Origin: Ruminococcaceae bacterium UBA1417
GTDB lineage: Bacteria; Bacillota; Clostridia; Oscillospirales; Acutalibacteraceae
Assembly: GCA_002305575.1 (NCBI GenBank)
Contig: DBPP01000010.1
Location: forward strand, 1 to 16,662
Length of the DNA: 16,662 nucleotides
Direction: 5' to 3'
Shown piece after piece: positions 1 through 7,616 of this stretch. How positions within the stretch are numbered: the first letter of the stretch is position 1; each line of letters opens with the position of its first letter. A program made the position numbers and the translations under genes. The notes below the pieces were generated by a model. It worked only from the letters and a program-made list of their open reading frames with translations, ran no database searches and was not told the DNA's origin.

Positions 1-418
1 CTTCCGGAGCGGAAAGCAGCGAAACATAGACGTTTGCAGCCAAAATGCCGACTGGCGGAGCCTCTTCTTCCGCCTCGGATAAAACCGCAACAGGGCATAG
101 GGTTTCACCGGTATTGGTATCGCCATCCGGCAAATCGTCGCGGCTGCGGATGCTGAGCAAGGCGCTGTCACAATAGCCGATGGTACCGTCCTCAAGCGCA
201 ATGCGCGTCCACGAGTCGCTCGTATATTCCAAAATGCGAACCGTATCGCCGTCTTGAAACTTGGCTGTCACAACCGATAGATCAGAAGGACCGCTGTGCA
301 GGGCATGCGTATTGGCTTCCGCAGCTGCGGCGAATATTGGACATGCGGCGCTCAACAATGAAGCGGCGAGCAGCAGGCTGCCAAGGCGTGCCAGAACAGG
401 TTTCTTCCGCGGCTTCAT
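1..418 (-). CDS. Secreted SH3-domain protein (C-terminus outside window)
   Basis: The minus strand is open from an ATG at 418 to the window edge (139 codons read by hand). It starts MKPRKKPVLARLG, followed by a hydrophobic stretch of about 18 residues ending in an alanine-rich AAAAEA region, which fits a Sec signal peptide. Residues about 39-90 (ALHSGPSDLS, then GDTVRILEY, SDSWTRIAL and DGTIGYCDSALL) have the pattern of a bacterial SH3 domain (SH3_3/SH3b type), a fold that usually binds cell-wall peptidoglycan. A second copy may begin at about residue 125 (NVYVSLLSAPE). A GGGAGG ribosome site lies at 428-433, 9 nt before the start. The Cys near residue 26 does not sit in a proper lipobox (Ser at -3), so a lipoprotein is unlikely. 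The catalytic or effector part, if any, is missing, so the full function is unknown. Confidence 0.75.
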   Translation of the reverse strand, partial: MKPRKKPVLARLGSLLLAASLLSAACPIFAAAAEANTHALHSGPSDLSVVTAKFQDGDTVRILEYTSDSWTRIALEDGTIGYCDSALLSIRSRDDLPDGDTNTGETLCPVAVLSEAEEEAPPVGILAANVYVSLLSAPE

Positions 419-459
419 TTCCCACAACCTCCCATTTAAACAGTTCTATATACAGTATC

Positions 460-488
460 ATTATACTGAAAATCTTCAAATGCGTCAA
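460..488 (-). promoter_or_regulatory. Sigma-A promoter for the SH3-domain gene
   Basis: Read on the minus strand, a -35 box TTGACG (483-488) and a perfect -10 box TATAAT (460-465) are separated by exactly 17 nt. The predicted start lies near 453, giving a leader of about 35 nt that carries the GGGAGG ribosome site. Confidence 0.8.
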
Positions 489-549
489 TAAATCTTGATG
501 TTTTGATACAAAGATTACAATTTGGTAACAACCAACAGAGACTTTTCGG

Positions 550-578
550 TTGCAAACGGCAGGGGGGCGTGGTATACT
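550..578 (+). promoter_or_regulatory. Sigma-A promoter for the RNase H gene
   Basis: A -35 box TTGCAA (550-555) and a -10 box TATACT (573-578) are separated by 17 nt. The predicted start at about 585 gives a leader of about 40 nt before the RNase H start at 626. It is divergent from the promoter at 460-488, with about 60 bp between the two -35 boxes. Confidence 0.65.
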
Positions 579-625
579 GAGACGCGAAAATCGGATGAGA
601 AATGTTACGCGTGGAGGAAGTTGGT

Positions 626-1234
626 ATGGCAAAAAAGTATTATGCGGTGCGTGCCGGGCGGCAGACGGGAATTTTTGAAACCTGGGACGCGTGTCGGGCC
701 CAGACCATGGGGTTCAAAGGCGCGGTGTTTAAGAGTTTTCCGACGCGCGCGGAAGCGGAAGCGTATTTGCAGGGGGGAAACAGTCCGGCGCAAGCGCTCG
801 ATCCCCATACCTCGGAAGGCGCCGTCGCGTATGTGGATGGAAGCTATCACAGCGGCACAAAAGCTTTCTCCTGTGGTGCGGTACTTTTCCTGAACGGAGA
901 GGAAATTCATTTTTCGGAGAAATTTGAGGACGCGGCCCTCGCTGAGATGCACAATGTTGCGGGAGAGATCAAAGGGGCCGAAACGGTGCTCACGTATTGT
1001 ATGGCGCATGCGGTTCCAACCGTGACCATTTGCCACGATTACGAGGGCGTTGCAAAGTGGGCGACGGGGGAATGGAAGGCAACCAAGCCCGGCACGATCG
1101 CTTACCGGAAATTCTGTGAAGAAGCCGCAAAACACATTGCGTTCCGTTTCGTCAAGGTGAAGGGGCATTCGGGGGACCGGTACAACGATCTGGCGGATCA
1201 TCTGGCCAAGAAAGCGTTGGGAATCGAAGTTTAA
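626..1234 (+). CDS. Viroplasmin-domain ribonuclease H (RNase HI type)
   Basis: This 202-residue protein should cleave the RNA strand of RNA-DNA hybrids in the cytoplasm. Residues about 3-48 (KKYYAVRAGRQTGIF through AEAYL) are the small hybrid-binding viroplasmin/RNase HI N-terminal domain; residues about 67-200 are the RNase H catalytic fold. Likely metal-binding acids are D71 (YVDGSY), E114 (NVAGEIKGAE), D138 (ICHDYEG) and D191 (NDLADHLAK), with the conserved H181 in KVKGHSG, so all four catalytic acids appear present. I chose the ATG at 626 because GGAGG lies 9 nt upstream and the N-terminal domain starts directly after it; an ATG at 602 would add eight residues without a good ribosome site. 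The gene is monocistronic, with its own promoter and a terminator immediately after the stop. This architecture is common in clostridia. Confidence 0.9.
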   Translation: MAKKYYAVRAGRQTGIFETWDACRAQTMGFKGAVFKSFPTRAEAEAYLQGGNSPAQALDPHTSEGAVAYVDGSYHSGTKAFSCGAVLFLNGEEIHFSEKFEDAALAEMHNVAGEIKGAETVLTYCMAHAVPTVTICHDYEGVAKWATGEWKATKPGTIAYRKFCEEAAKHIAFRFVKVKGHSGDRYNDLADHLAKKALGIEV

Positions 1235-1237
1235 GGC

Positions 1238-1284
1238 AAAAAGATAGACCGTATTGTACACAGCCAATACGGTCTATCTTTTTT
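1238..1284. terminator. Bidirectional rho-independent terminator
   Basis: A perfect 19-bp inverted repeat (1238-1256 with 1265-1283) encloses an 8-nt loop. An A-run on the left and a T-run on the right give a U-tract in both directions. It sits 3 nt after the RNase H stop and about 35 nt beyond the stop of the convergent oxidoreductase gene, so it probably ends both transcripts. Confidence 0.92.
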
Positions 1285-1317
1285 GCAGGGAAATTTCTTG
1301 AATCTGGCAAGGTGAAA

Positions 1318-2667
1318 TCAGTGAAAATACGCGCCGTTCTTCCGAAGGGTATCGCGCAGCTTTTGAACGTCAACGGCGTGCACATCGCAGGTCTCGGAAG
1401 CGGCAAACGCAGCGGCCATACCGGCAGCTTCACCCATAGCGAGACAAACCGGCATGACGCGCACGGAGCCTTGGATGCGCTTGTCGCAGGAAATGGAGCG
1501 GCCCGCGACCAGAACGTTTTGAATTCCGGCCGGCAACAGAGCACGGTATGGAATGCCGTGCGATTCCCCAACGCCGTACCGGGCACAGCGCGCGCCGTCG
1601 TCGATTTTCCCGTCGGCAAGCAAACGCAGTTCGTCGAGGGTGTAGTGAATGTCGAGATAATAGCTGTTGCGGCAGATCTCATCCTCAAAATCAGCCTTTG
1701 TAATGTAATCCTCAACGGTGAGCATATAGTCGCCGACTATTCTGCGGGATTCGCGTATGCCCATCACAGGCGCTGTCGAAACGAGATAGGCGTTGCCGAA
1801 GGCCTCGGGGAAATAGGCGGCCAGCGCGTCGCGGTATTGTCTGGCGATACGCCGTCCGCGCATCATGGCTTCTGAAACGGCTTTGGGATCGGTCGAATCC
1901 AGACCAAACAGATGGCCGGCGTTGAAGCCGATTGTCCCGGGACCAATGATGTTGTTGCACAGATGTGTATCCAGTATATCAGGAAAACGCGGGTCGGAAG
2001 GCAGAAGATGAGCAAAACTGTTCGGGTTATCCGGATGCATGCCGCCGTTGCGCGTTCCAAACTTGGGGTGATAAAGATACGCGTACAGATCCACATTTGA
2101 AAGGCTGAAACAGAGCGTGGAAGGCATGGGCTCGCCGTTTTCCCCGAATTCGTATTTGGCGCCGGCCCAAACGGCCAGATCTCCGTCTCCGGTGCAGTCT
2201 ACATAGACGCTGGCACGGTATGCGTTCAGCCCCGCTTTGTTGGACACCACAATGGTTTGAACCGCACCGTCACAGGCGTCTACGTCGCAGAGAAAGGTGT
2301 TGAACAGGACCGTAACGCCATACTCGGTCACAAGCGCGTCGTAGACGCCTTTGAGTCCTTCAGGATCGATGGGAACCCAATCCAGATCGTCCGGGGCAAC
2401 GTGTGGCACAAGTGCTTTGGCGCGTTCAAAAACCGTTTGCGCCATACCGCGGTAGATGATTTTTTCCTTGTCTGAAAATGGGCACCAGGCTGGCACAAGG
2501 CCGGAGGTGCCCATGCCGCCGAGTGAACCGGTCGCTTCAATTAAGAGTGTTTTTGCACCTTCGCGCGCCGCGGATGCCGCCGCTGTGCAGCCGGCAGGTC
2601 CGCCGCCGACCACAATCACATCGTAAGATTCGTCGAGTGGAATAGAACGAGATTTGAGCGTGTACAT
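1318..2667 (-). CDS. FAD-dependent oxidoreductase (FAD_oxidored family), copy 1
   Basis: A 449-residue flavoprotein. The N-terminal Rossmann dinucleotide-binding motif is YDVIVVGGGPAG (residues 15-26), with the ribose-binding acid at E44 (LLIE) and the family's GSLGGMGTSG segment (47-56). Later landmarks are VDCTGDGD (156-163), GIRESRRI (303-310), and the C-terminal FAD-closing segment NVLVAGRS (384-391) with MGEAAGMAAA (411-420). There is no signal peptide, so it should be cytoplasmic. The substrate is unknown; this family is often vaguely named. The ATG at 2667 has AGAGG upstream. It is the last gene of the sensor/regulator arm, 137 bp after the kinase, and is homologous to the gene at 10262-11602. 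The separation from the kinase leaves room for its own promoter, but none is convincing. Confidence 0.88.
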   Translation of the reverse strand: MYTLKSRSIPLDESYDVIVVGGGPAGCTAAASAAREGAKTLLIEATGSLGGMGTSGLVPAWCPFSDKEKIIYRGMAQTVFERAKALVPHVAPDDLDWVPIDPEGLKGVYDALVTEYGVTVLFNTFLCDVDACDGAVQTIVVSNKAGLNAYRASVYVDCTGDGDLAVWAGAKYEFGENGEPMPSTLCFSLSNVDLYAYLYHPKFGTRNGGMHPDNPNSFAHLLPSDPRFPDILDTHLCNNIIGPGTIGFNAGHLFGLDSTDPKAVSEAMMRGRRIARQYRDALAAYFPEAFGNAYLVSTAPVMGIRESRRIVGDYMLTVEDYITKADFEDEICRNSYYLDIHYTLDELRLLADGKIDDGARCARYGVGESHGIPYRALLPAGIQNVLVAGRSISCDKRIQGSVRVMPVCLAMGEAAGMAAAFAASETCDVHAVDVQKLRDTLRKNGAYFH

Positions 2668-2804
2668 GATATGCCTCTTTTCTCCATTTGGAATCTGCAG
2701 GTATCGGCCTGCTTCTGCCTTTATGATAGCGAAGGCGGCTGAAAAAACAAGAGGTACGCGCGTAATCCGTAATATTCTGTATAAAATCGATAGAATGCAT
2801 CAAT

Positions 2805-4649
2805 TTATTCGGGCGGCTGCATGGTGCGTTCGGCATGGATTTGGGGAGAATCATTGCGCGAGTAAGGAATTCGGATGGTGACTTTGGTTCCGGTCAGAAT
2901 AGCGGACTCGATTTCAAAGGTAAAGCGGTCATCGTAATAGATGCGCAGCCGTTCCAGAATATTTCCGATTCCGTATCCACCGCGCTTTGTGTTTACGTTG
3001 GGTTTATCCTTGCGGGCCAGAATCTCCGTGAGCTTGCTTTTTTCCATGCCAACGCCATTGTCGGTGATTTGAATTTGCACATAACTGCCGATCTGTTCCG
3101 CGGTGATTCGGATGAGACCGGTTCGATCGCTCAGTTCATATAGCCCGTGAAACAGGCTGTTCTCGACAATCGGCTGCAAAATCAGTTTCATAATCGGATA
3201 ATCCTCAACTTGGGGTGCAATTTCCGTTAGCAGCTCCACATCACGGCCGCGGCTTCGGTTTGTCAGTTCAACAAACAGACGCACGTGCTTGATCTCATCG
3301 CGCAGGGGCAGAAAATCGCTTCCGTTGCTCAGGCTCAGACGATAAAAGCGCGCGAGCTTTACGACAATATCCACGGTTTCCTGATTACCGCTTGCCATGG
3401 CCTTCCAGGTGATCAGATCCAGCGTGTTATAAAGGAAATGTGGGTTGATCTGCGCCTGTAAGGCGCGCAGTTCCATGTCCTTGAGATTTTTGCCGAGGTT
3501 ATACCGCTCATCCATCAGAAGGCGAATTCTGCGCACCATAAAGTTGAAGCTGTTCTGCAATTCGCCGATCTCGTCTTCGCTGTCAACAATGCAGCTGACG
3601 CTTAGGTCTCCGTTTTCGACACGCCGAACCTGCTGTGCAAGCGCTTTGATGCGCCGCGTGCTGTAACGCGCGTAAAGATAAGAGAGGAAGATTGCGGCGA
3701 TGCTGATGACGATGGTCAGCAGAATCATCTGGTCCTGCAAGCCGGATACCGGTGAGAGCAAATTGTTGATGGAAGCTACGGTGAAAACCCGCCATCCGGA
3801 AAAAATAGGTGCGGAAAGGCCATATACGGCGGATCCATTGGCATACACGCCGGAATCAGAACCGAATTTTTCGCGCATTTCCTCCAAATGTGCAGAAACC
3901 ACATCGTTGGGCAGCGAATCCGTAGAATCTACACCGCATACGATGTTCAAATTTTCATCGACAAGATAAGAAGCGCTTTGTTCCGTATAGTTGTTGCGTT
4001 GCAAAATATCCAGCAAATCGCTTTCCAGAACATCGACGCTGACAACGCCCAAAATCTTATTGATGTCTTTCCGGCTGCGAATCAGCGTGACCACAGAAAG
4101 AATTTCCCGTGGTTCAGACAACGGTGCCTGAAAGGTGCTTGGCGGCAGAAGTGCCTGGGTCTGGTATTGGTCGATCAGCGCGTTGTACCAGGGCGCGTTT
4201 ATTACCGCGCTGAGCGGGTAGGTGATGTAATTGCTGCGGCTGTGCACGAAAGAATCGCTGATAAAAAGCCGGATCTGGTATAGCCCCTGCAAGGTCTGTG
4301 TCGATTCAATCGTGGTGTACAGGCTGTCCATATCGTCGTATTCTTCGCTGAAACTGATGCCGGTATTCTGCTTTTCCAGAACGTCGTGCACGTCATCCAT
4401 CTGGGCTACGGAAGAGGACACCGTCGCAATCTTGCTCAGCTCGGATTTCATTTCATTCTGGGTTTGTTGCAGGTACAGCTGCGCAATTTCCATCGATTGC
4501 TCCCGGAGAATTATGGTGCTCCGCCATCCGGCAAACACCGTCAGGAGAATGATGGGAATGAAGATCAGAAGGAAGTAGGAGGCGAAAAGCTTTACACGCA
4601 GGGAACAGTTTTTATACCGGAGGGTCAGGTAGGATATCGGAGACATCAT
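2805..4649 (-). CDS. YesM-type sensor histidine kinase
   Basis: A 614-residue membrane sensor kinase that should phosphorylate the adjacent YesN-type regulator. Order: short cytoplasmic N-terminus, membrane segment 1 (about 20-41), a large extracellular cache-like sensor region (about 42-305), membrane segment 2 (about 307-327), HAMP linker (about 328-380), then the His_kinase domain with phosphoacceptor H404 in QINPHFLYN, and an ATPase domain with N-box LQPIVENSLFHG (N497), G1 box DNGVGM (530-535) and G2 box GYGIGN (558-563). All catalytic motifs look intact. The ATG at 4649 overlaps the stop of the AraC half by 4 nt (ATGA), implying translational coupling; AAGGAG lies just upstream. A second ATG at 4646 has better ribosome-site spacing and could be the true start. 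Kinases of this family typically control neighbouring carbohydrate or oligopeptide importers, which fits the context. Confidence 0.93.
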   Translation of the reverse strand: MMSPISYLTLRYKNCSLRVKLFASYFLLIFIPIILLTVFAGWRSTIILREQSMEIAQLYLQQTQNEMKSELSKIATVSSSVAQMDDVHDVLEKQNTGISFSEEYDDMDSLYTTIESTQTLQGLYQIRLFISDSFVHSRSNYITYPLSAVINAPWYNALIDQYQTQALLPPSTFQAPLSEPREILSVVTLIRSRKDINKILGVVSVDVLESDLLDILQRNNYTEQSASYLVDENLNIVCGVDSTDSLPNDVVSAHLEEMREKFGSDSGVYANGSAVYGLSAPIFSGWRVFTVASINNLLSPVSGLQDQMILLTIVISIAAIFLSYLYARYSTRRIKALAQQVRRVENGDLSVSCIVDSEDEIGELQNSFNFMVRRIRLLMDERYNLGKNLKDMELRALQAQINPHFLYNTLDLITWKAMASGNQETVDIVVKLARFYRLSLSNGSDFLPLRDEIKHVRLFVELTNRSRGRDVELLTEIAPQVEDYPIMKLILQPIVENSLFHGLYELSDRTGLIRITAEQIGSYVQIQITDNGVGMEKSKLTEILARKDKPNVNTKRGGYGIGNILERLRIYYDDRFTFEIESAILTGTKVTIRIPYSRNDSPQIHAERTMQPPE

Positions 4650-5284
4650 TCTTCTCCTTCCGGAGCGACAAGCGACAGGCTCCCGTGTTTATTTCGGTAA
4701 GCCCGCGGGCTTTCCACGAAATATTTTGTGAAAAGGCGTGTAAAGTAGTTTTGGTTTGCATAGCCAAGGGCGTCGGCAATCTCGCCGAATTTCATATTCG
4801 TTTCACACACAAATCGGCGAGCCTTTTTCATTTTGACGTCCAGAATGAACTGGTTCAGGGTGCGCCCCGTGTTTTTCTTGTACAGATAACAAAGATAATT
4901 GGGGGTGACGAAGACGCGCTGGGCAATATCGCGGATGGAAAGGTCCTTATCGTAATTTTGCGTAATATATTGTTCCACTTCCAGAACAATCCGGCTTTTG
5001 TTGTCCAGGCTTGACATGCTGTCGATATGGCGCTGCAGTTGTTGCAGAAGATATCGACGAACCGTATCGAGATCGGAGGCGAAATGGATAAACTCCGAAA
5101 CGTAAGGATTGGCAGCTCCGTCGGATTGCCCGCCTGCCTGTTGGTTCAGCCAAGCGGCGATGGAGGCCAGAGACTCTTTGATTTGCGGAATATCCTGTTC
5201 CCTGCAGGTGGAAAGATCATCGAGATAACTATTTAGAAAGCTGGTGGCGCTTGTAAAGTCGTTGGCCAGAACGCAATCGTACAA
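4646..5284 (-). CDS. AraC-family DNA-binding half of the split response regulator
   Basis: A 212-residue reading frame. Residues about 100-200 form an AraC/XylS DNA-binding domain with two helix-turn-helix units: LSIRDIAQRVFVTPNYLCYLYKK (two helices around 116-137) and a second around FGEIADALGYANQNYFTRLF (166-185), followed by the typical ESPRAYR ending. Residues 1-95 match the end of a YesN linker rather than a new domain. The apparent start is TTG at 5284 with only a weak AGAGA upstream, so independent translation is doubtful. The frame stays open upstream to the A6 run at 5316-5321, where it meets the receiver half. The stop overlaps the kinase start by 4 nt. If expressed in fusion it would be the output domain that binds operators in the control region at 6208-6657 (inference). 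Confidence 0.8.
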   Translation of the reverse strand: MYDCVLANDFTSATSFLNSYLDDLSTCREQDIPQIKESLASIAAWLNQQAGGQSDGAANPYVSEFIHFASDLDTVRRYLLQQLQRHIDSMSSLDNKSRIVLEVEQYITQNYDKDLSIRDIAQRVFVTPNYLCYLYKKNTGRTLNQFILDVKMKKARRFVCETNMKFGEIADALGYANQNYFTRLFTKYFVESPRAYRNKHGSLSLVAPEGEE

Positions 5285-6207
5285 TTCTCTTTGCAGATCG
5301 TGCGCAGGGACAAACTTTTTTGGCTTAGATCGCGGTAAAAAATAATTCGGCCGTACCCCAAAAGAAAAGCAGCGTGGACAGCAGCGCGCGCCTCATCATA
5401 GGCTTCCCGCAGATGTTGCAGGCCGGCGCACAGATTGCTGATGCCCACGACCACATCAGCTTGCACGGCGTCCAGCGTTGTAAGCAGCGGGTGGAGTTTG
5501 CTTTCCGCCGTCTGCCGGATCAGGAAATCCGGGGATACGTTTGCGTGCAGGATATATCCCTTACCGACGCAGGACATGATGAATTTTCCTCCGAAAATCT
5601 GCGCCGCTACATTGTGAAAGGCCAGATAGTGCCGCGAAGCCAGAAGGCGGTCGTCCAACTGGTTGTCATAGCCGCGATCCGCTACATGGTCGCCACCAGC
5701 GTTCATTTGGAGGATCAACGTCACCATCGGCGCATGCACATCGATCGGCAGATCGGATGCCACATCATTTTCGCCGCACTGAAGCAGCGAAATCGCCAGG
5801 TCGGCCTCGCGCTGCGGCAGGTGTACCTTTCGGTTCATACATTTCTTTTTGGCCTTTTCCACAGCGCTGATCAACTCATGCAGTTGCAAGGGCTTGTAAA
5901 GATAATCCACAGCGTTAAGCTTAATCGCATTTTTCAGGTATTCTTTGTCGGAATAGCCGCTGAAGAAGAGAACCTGCAGCGAAGGATGAGAAGGAAGCAC
6001 CTCGTTAAGCAGCGCAATGCCGTCGAGCTTTGGCATGCGCACATCACATATGATGATATCGGGATCCGTATCGTGGATCAAAACCATGGCCTCGAGCCCA
6101 TCCGAAGCCTCCCCGACAATTTCAATATCCATCAATTCCCAGTTTACAGATTCGCAAATTCCCCTTCGGGTCAATTCCGAATCATCTACAACGATCATTT
6201 TGAACAT
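5233..6207 (-). CDS. Receiver half of the split YesN-type response regulator
   Basis: A 324-residue reading frame starting MFKMIVVDDS. Residues 1-120 are a CheY-like receiver domain: acidic pair D8-D9, phosphoacceptor D55 in IIICDVRMP, S83 (FFSGYSD) and conserved K105 in DYLYKPLQ. Residues about 125-296 are the YesN-type linker region. After residue 297 the frame leaves the family sequence and runs 26 out-of-frame residues to a stop at 5233. The start at 6207 was chosen because the receiver fold begins there and AAGGGG lies about 9 nt upstream; the frame is open further upstream but lacks a ribosome site and any domain. It is the first gene of the minus arm, ahead of the kinase and an oxidoreductase. 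As it stands, this product could be phosphorylated but could not bind DNA. Confidence 0.85.
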   Translation of the reverse strand: MFKMIVVDDSELTRRGICESVNWELMDIEIVGEASDGLEAMVLIHDTDPDIIICDVRMPKLDGIALLNEVLPSHPSLQVLFFSGYSDKEYLKNAIKLNAVDYLYKPLQLHELISAVEKAKKKCMNRKVHLPQREADLAISLLQCGENDVASDLPIDVHAPMVTLILQMNAGGDHVADRGYDNQLDDRLLASRHYLAFHNVAAQIFGGKFIMSCVGKGYILHANVSPDFLIRQTAESKLHPLLTTLDAVQADVVVGISNLCAGLQHLREAYDEARAAVHAAFLLGYGRIIFYRDLSQKSLSLRTICKENCTIAFWPTTLQAPPAF

Positions 6208-6267
6208 ATGCCCAACCCCTTCCAAATAAACAACAGTGCTGCCCCAAAACTGCACTGAAAAGCAGCG

Positions 6268-6288
6268 CATGCGGGCGCTTCCCGCATG
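6268..6288. repeat. Perfect inverted repeat in the regulator leader
   Basis: CATGCGGG (6268-6275) and CCCGCATG (6281-6288) are perfectly complementary with a 5-nt spacer. The repeat lies between the putative regulator promoter and its start codon, so it would form a small hairpin in the 5' leader or act as an operator. There is no T-run after it on either strand, so it is unlikely to be a simple terminator. Confidence 0.6.
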
Positions 6289-6331
6289 AAAAATCCCGAA
6301 CGGCAGGAAGCCGAACGCAATTTCAGAGTAC

Positions 6332-6340
6332 AGTATAGCA
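6332..6340 (-). promoter_or_regulatory. Extended -10 promoter element for the response-regulator operon
   Basis: On the minus strand the sequence is TGCTATACT, an extended -10 (TGn plus TATACT). The matching -35 position (about 6355-6360, TGGAAT) is poor, as is common for extended -10 promoters. The predicted start at about 6325 would give a leader of about 120 nt containing the inverted repeat at 6268-6288. Confidence 0.45.
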
Positions 6341-6657
6341 GAGTCCTGCACAAAATTCCAGAAGCAGCCAAGGCAAAAACAAAGTTTTTTAGAGAAAATC
6401 ACAGAACAAAAACTGAGAATGGATATAAAATTACGATTATTAGCACAATTCTGCTGAGTCAAAAGTGCATGGCAATTTCTTCCTGCTCAATTCACAGGAT
6501 TTTAGCACGAATCAAAAATGAACATACGGTGATAAAGGATAAAAAACAAGACGATAATTCATTTATTTTTAGGAAGATTTGCGATAGAATGGGGGAGACA
6601 AAAAGAGAGGCCTTTGGCTTGAGAAGGTTGAAACAGGAAAGGAAGGATAAGAAAACT

Positions 6658-7590
6658 ATGAAAAAGAAAGGCGGAACGCTCAAATACCTGCGGCAGAATT
6701 ATGATTTGTATCTGTTGCTGGTCCCGGCGCTGGTGTATGTTTTGATCTTTCATCTGCTGCCAATGTTTGGTATACTGATCGCATTTAAGGATTACAACAT
6801 GTTCCAGGTACCGGGAAATCCTTTCCTCTCCATTTTGGAAAGTCCGTGGGCTGGGTTCAAGTATTTTGAGCAGGTTTTTAAAAGACCGGAGTTCTTGCAG
6901 GCATTTGCCAACACGCTGATCATCAGCGTTTACAAGATCATCTTCACGTTTCCGCTTCCCATCATTTTTGCTGTATTTCTGAACGAGGTGCGGAGCACAA
7001 AATTCCAGAAAGGATTGCAGCTCATCGTTTATTTGCCGCATTTCCTCTCCTGGGTGGTAATCTACGGCATCTTCGTCTCCTTCCTGGGTTCCACCGGTGT
7101 AATCAACTCCATCATCACCGGCATGGGCCTCGAACCGGTCAGCTTTTTGATGGACAGCACAAAATTTCGCGGCATCCTCGTCATTTCGGATGCCTGGAAG
7201 GAAATCGGTTGGAGCTCCATCATTTATTTTGCCGCAATAGCCGGTCTGGATCAGGAATGCTTTGAAGCAGCCGACGTGGATGGCGCGACGCGGATGCAGA
7301 AGATCTGGTATATCACTGTGCCGAGCCTGCTGCCGACCATTGTGCTGATGCTGATCATCCGTATCGGCAATATTATGAACGCGGGCTTCGATCAGATCTT
7401 TGTGTTTTATAATCCGACCGTATATGATGTTGCGGATATCATCGGTACGTATGTATACCGCATGGGCCTCGGAAAGCTGGAATTCAGCACCGGTACGGCC
7501 GTGGGGTTGTTCAATTCGGTAATTTCCATGATTCTGGTTCTTTCTTCGAATTTTATTGCGAGAAAGGCAACCGGAAAGGGAATTTGGTAA
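6658..7590 (+). CDS. ABC transporter permease, LplB/YteP type
   Basis: A 310-residue inner-membrane permease of the carbohydrate-type (CUT1-like) binding-protein-dependent family. About six membrane segments are visible, the first at residues 18-42 (LYLLLVPALVYVLIFHLLP). The ATPase-docking EAA motif is at about 202-225 (FEAADVDGA, then VPSLLP). The start at 6658 fits the family's short basic N-terminus (MKKKGG) and has GGAAGGA about 10 nt upstream; the frame is open back to 6286 but without good start signals. It is the first gene of the transporter arm, divergent from the two-component genes. No ATPase gene is nearby; related importers in Firmicutes use a shared MsmX-type ATPase encoded elsewhere. 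Confidence 0.92.
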   Translation: MKKKGGTLKYLRQNYDLYLLLVPALVYVLIFHLLPMFGILIAFKDYNMFQVPGNPFLSILESPWAGFKYFEQVFKRPEFLQAFANTLIISVYKIIFTFPLPIIFAVFLNEVRSTKFQKGLQLIVYLPHFLSWVVIYGIFVSFLGSTGVINSIITGMGLEPVSFLMDSTKFRGILVISDAWKEIGWSSIIYFAAIAGLDQECFEAADVDGATRMQKIWYITVPSLLPTIVLMLIIRIGNIMNAGFDQIFVFYNPTVYDVADIIGTYVYRMGLGKLEFSTGTAVGLFNSVISMILVLSSNFIARKATGKGIW

Positions 7591-7616
7591 TACGGGGAGA
7601 AAAGGGGGAAGAACAT

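Larger units (their letters stand above)
4646..6207 (-). pseudogene. YesN-type response regulator split by a one-base frameshift
   Basis: A receiver-domain half (from 6207) and an AraC-domain half (to 4646) lie on the same strand in different frames and join at an A6 run (plus-strand T6 at 5316-5321), after Q296-K297 of the receiver half. Adding one A, or a -1 slip at the run, gives an uninterrupted protein of 520 residues (QKKFVPAHDLQRELYDCV across the join), the usual length and domain order of the YesN family. The AraC half has no ATG of its own; its first possible start is a TTG at 5284 inside what would be the joined protein. This could be a real inactivating mutation, a sequencing or assembly error in a homopolymer, or recoding by slippage. 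The two halves are also listed separately. Confidence 0.8.
6208..6657. other. 450-bp divergent control region between regulator and transporter arms
   Basis: No gene is supported here. A frame is open upstream of the permease start, but it lacks a ribosome site and family similarity. The middle (about 6380-6600) is clearly AT-rich compared with the genes around it. It holds a perfect 8-bp inverted repeat (6268-6288), an extended -10 element for the regulator (6332-6340), a weak candidate -10 TAGAAT for the transporter arm (6585-6590, with only a poor -35), and two copies of TTAGCAC(A/G)A at 6440 and 6502, 62 bp apart. The last could be half-sites for an AraC-type activator, but this is inference. 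Confidence 0.55.

Noticed and set aside
2774..2803. Possible promoter for the first oxidoreductase: TTGATG (2798-2803) with CAGAAT (2774-2779) on the minus strand.
   Set aside because: The -10 is weak and the spacer 18 nt; with no further support it is not distinguishable from chance.
5374..6258. A 294-codon plus-strand frame opposite the response regulator.
   Set aside because: It is antisense to a receiver domain with all catalytic residues recognisable, lacks family features and a ribosome site, and arises from codon bias of the real gene.
6256..6269. Candidate catabolite-response (cre) site TGAAAAGCAGCGCA.
   Set aside because: The central CG and other key positions of the cre consensus do not match.
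6286..6657. N-terminal extension of the first permease starting at an ATG at 6286, or at an ATG near 6589.
   Set aside because: The extra residues show no membrane or domain pattern and neither ATG has a well-placed ribosome site; the family normally starts just before the first membrane segment, as at 6658.
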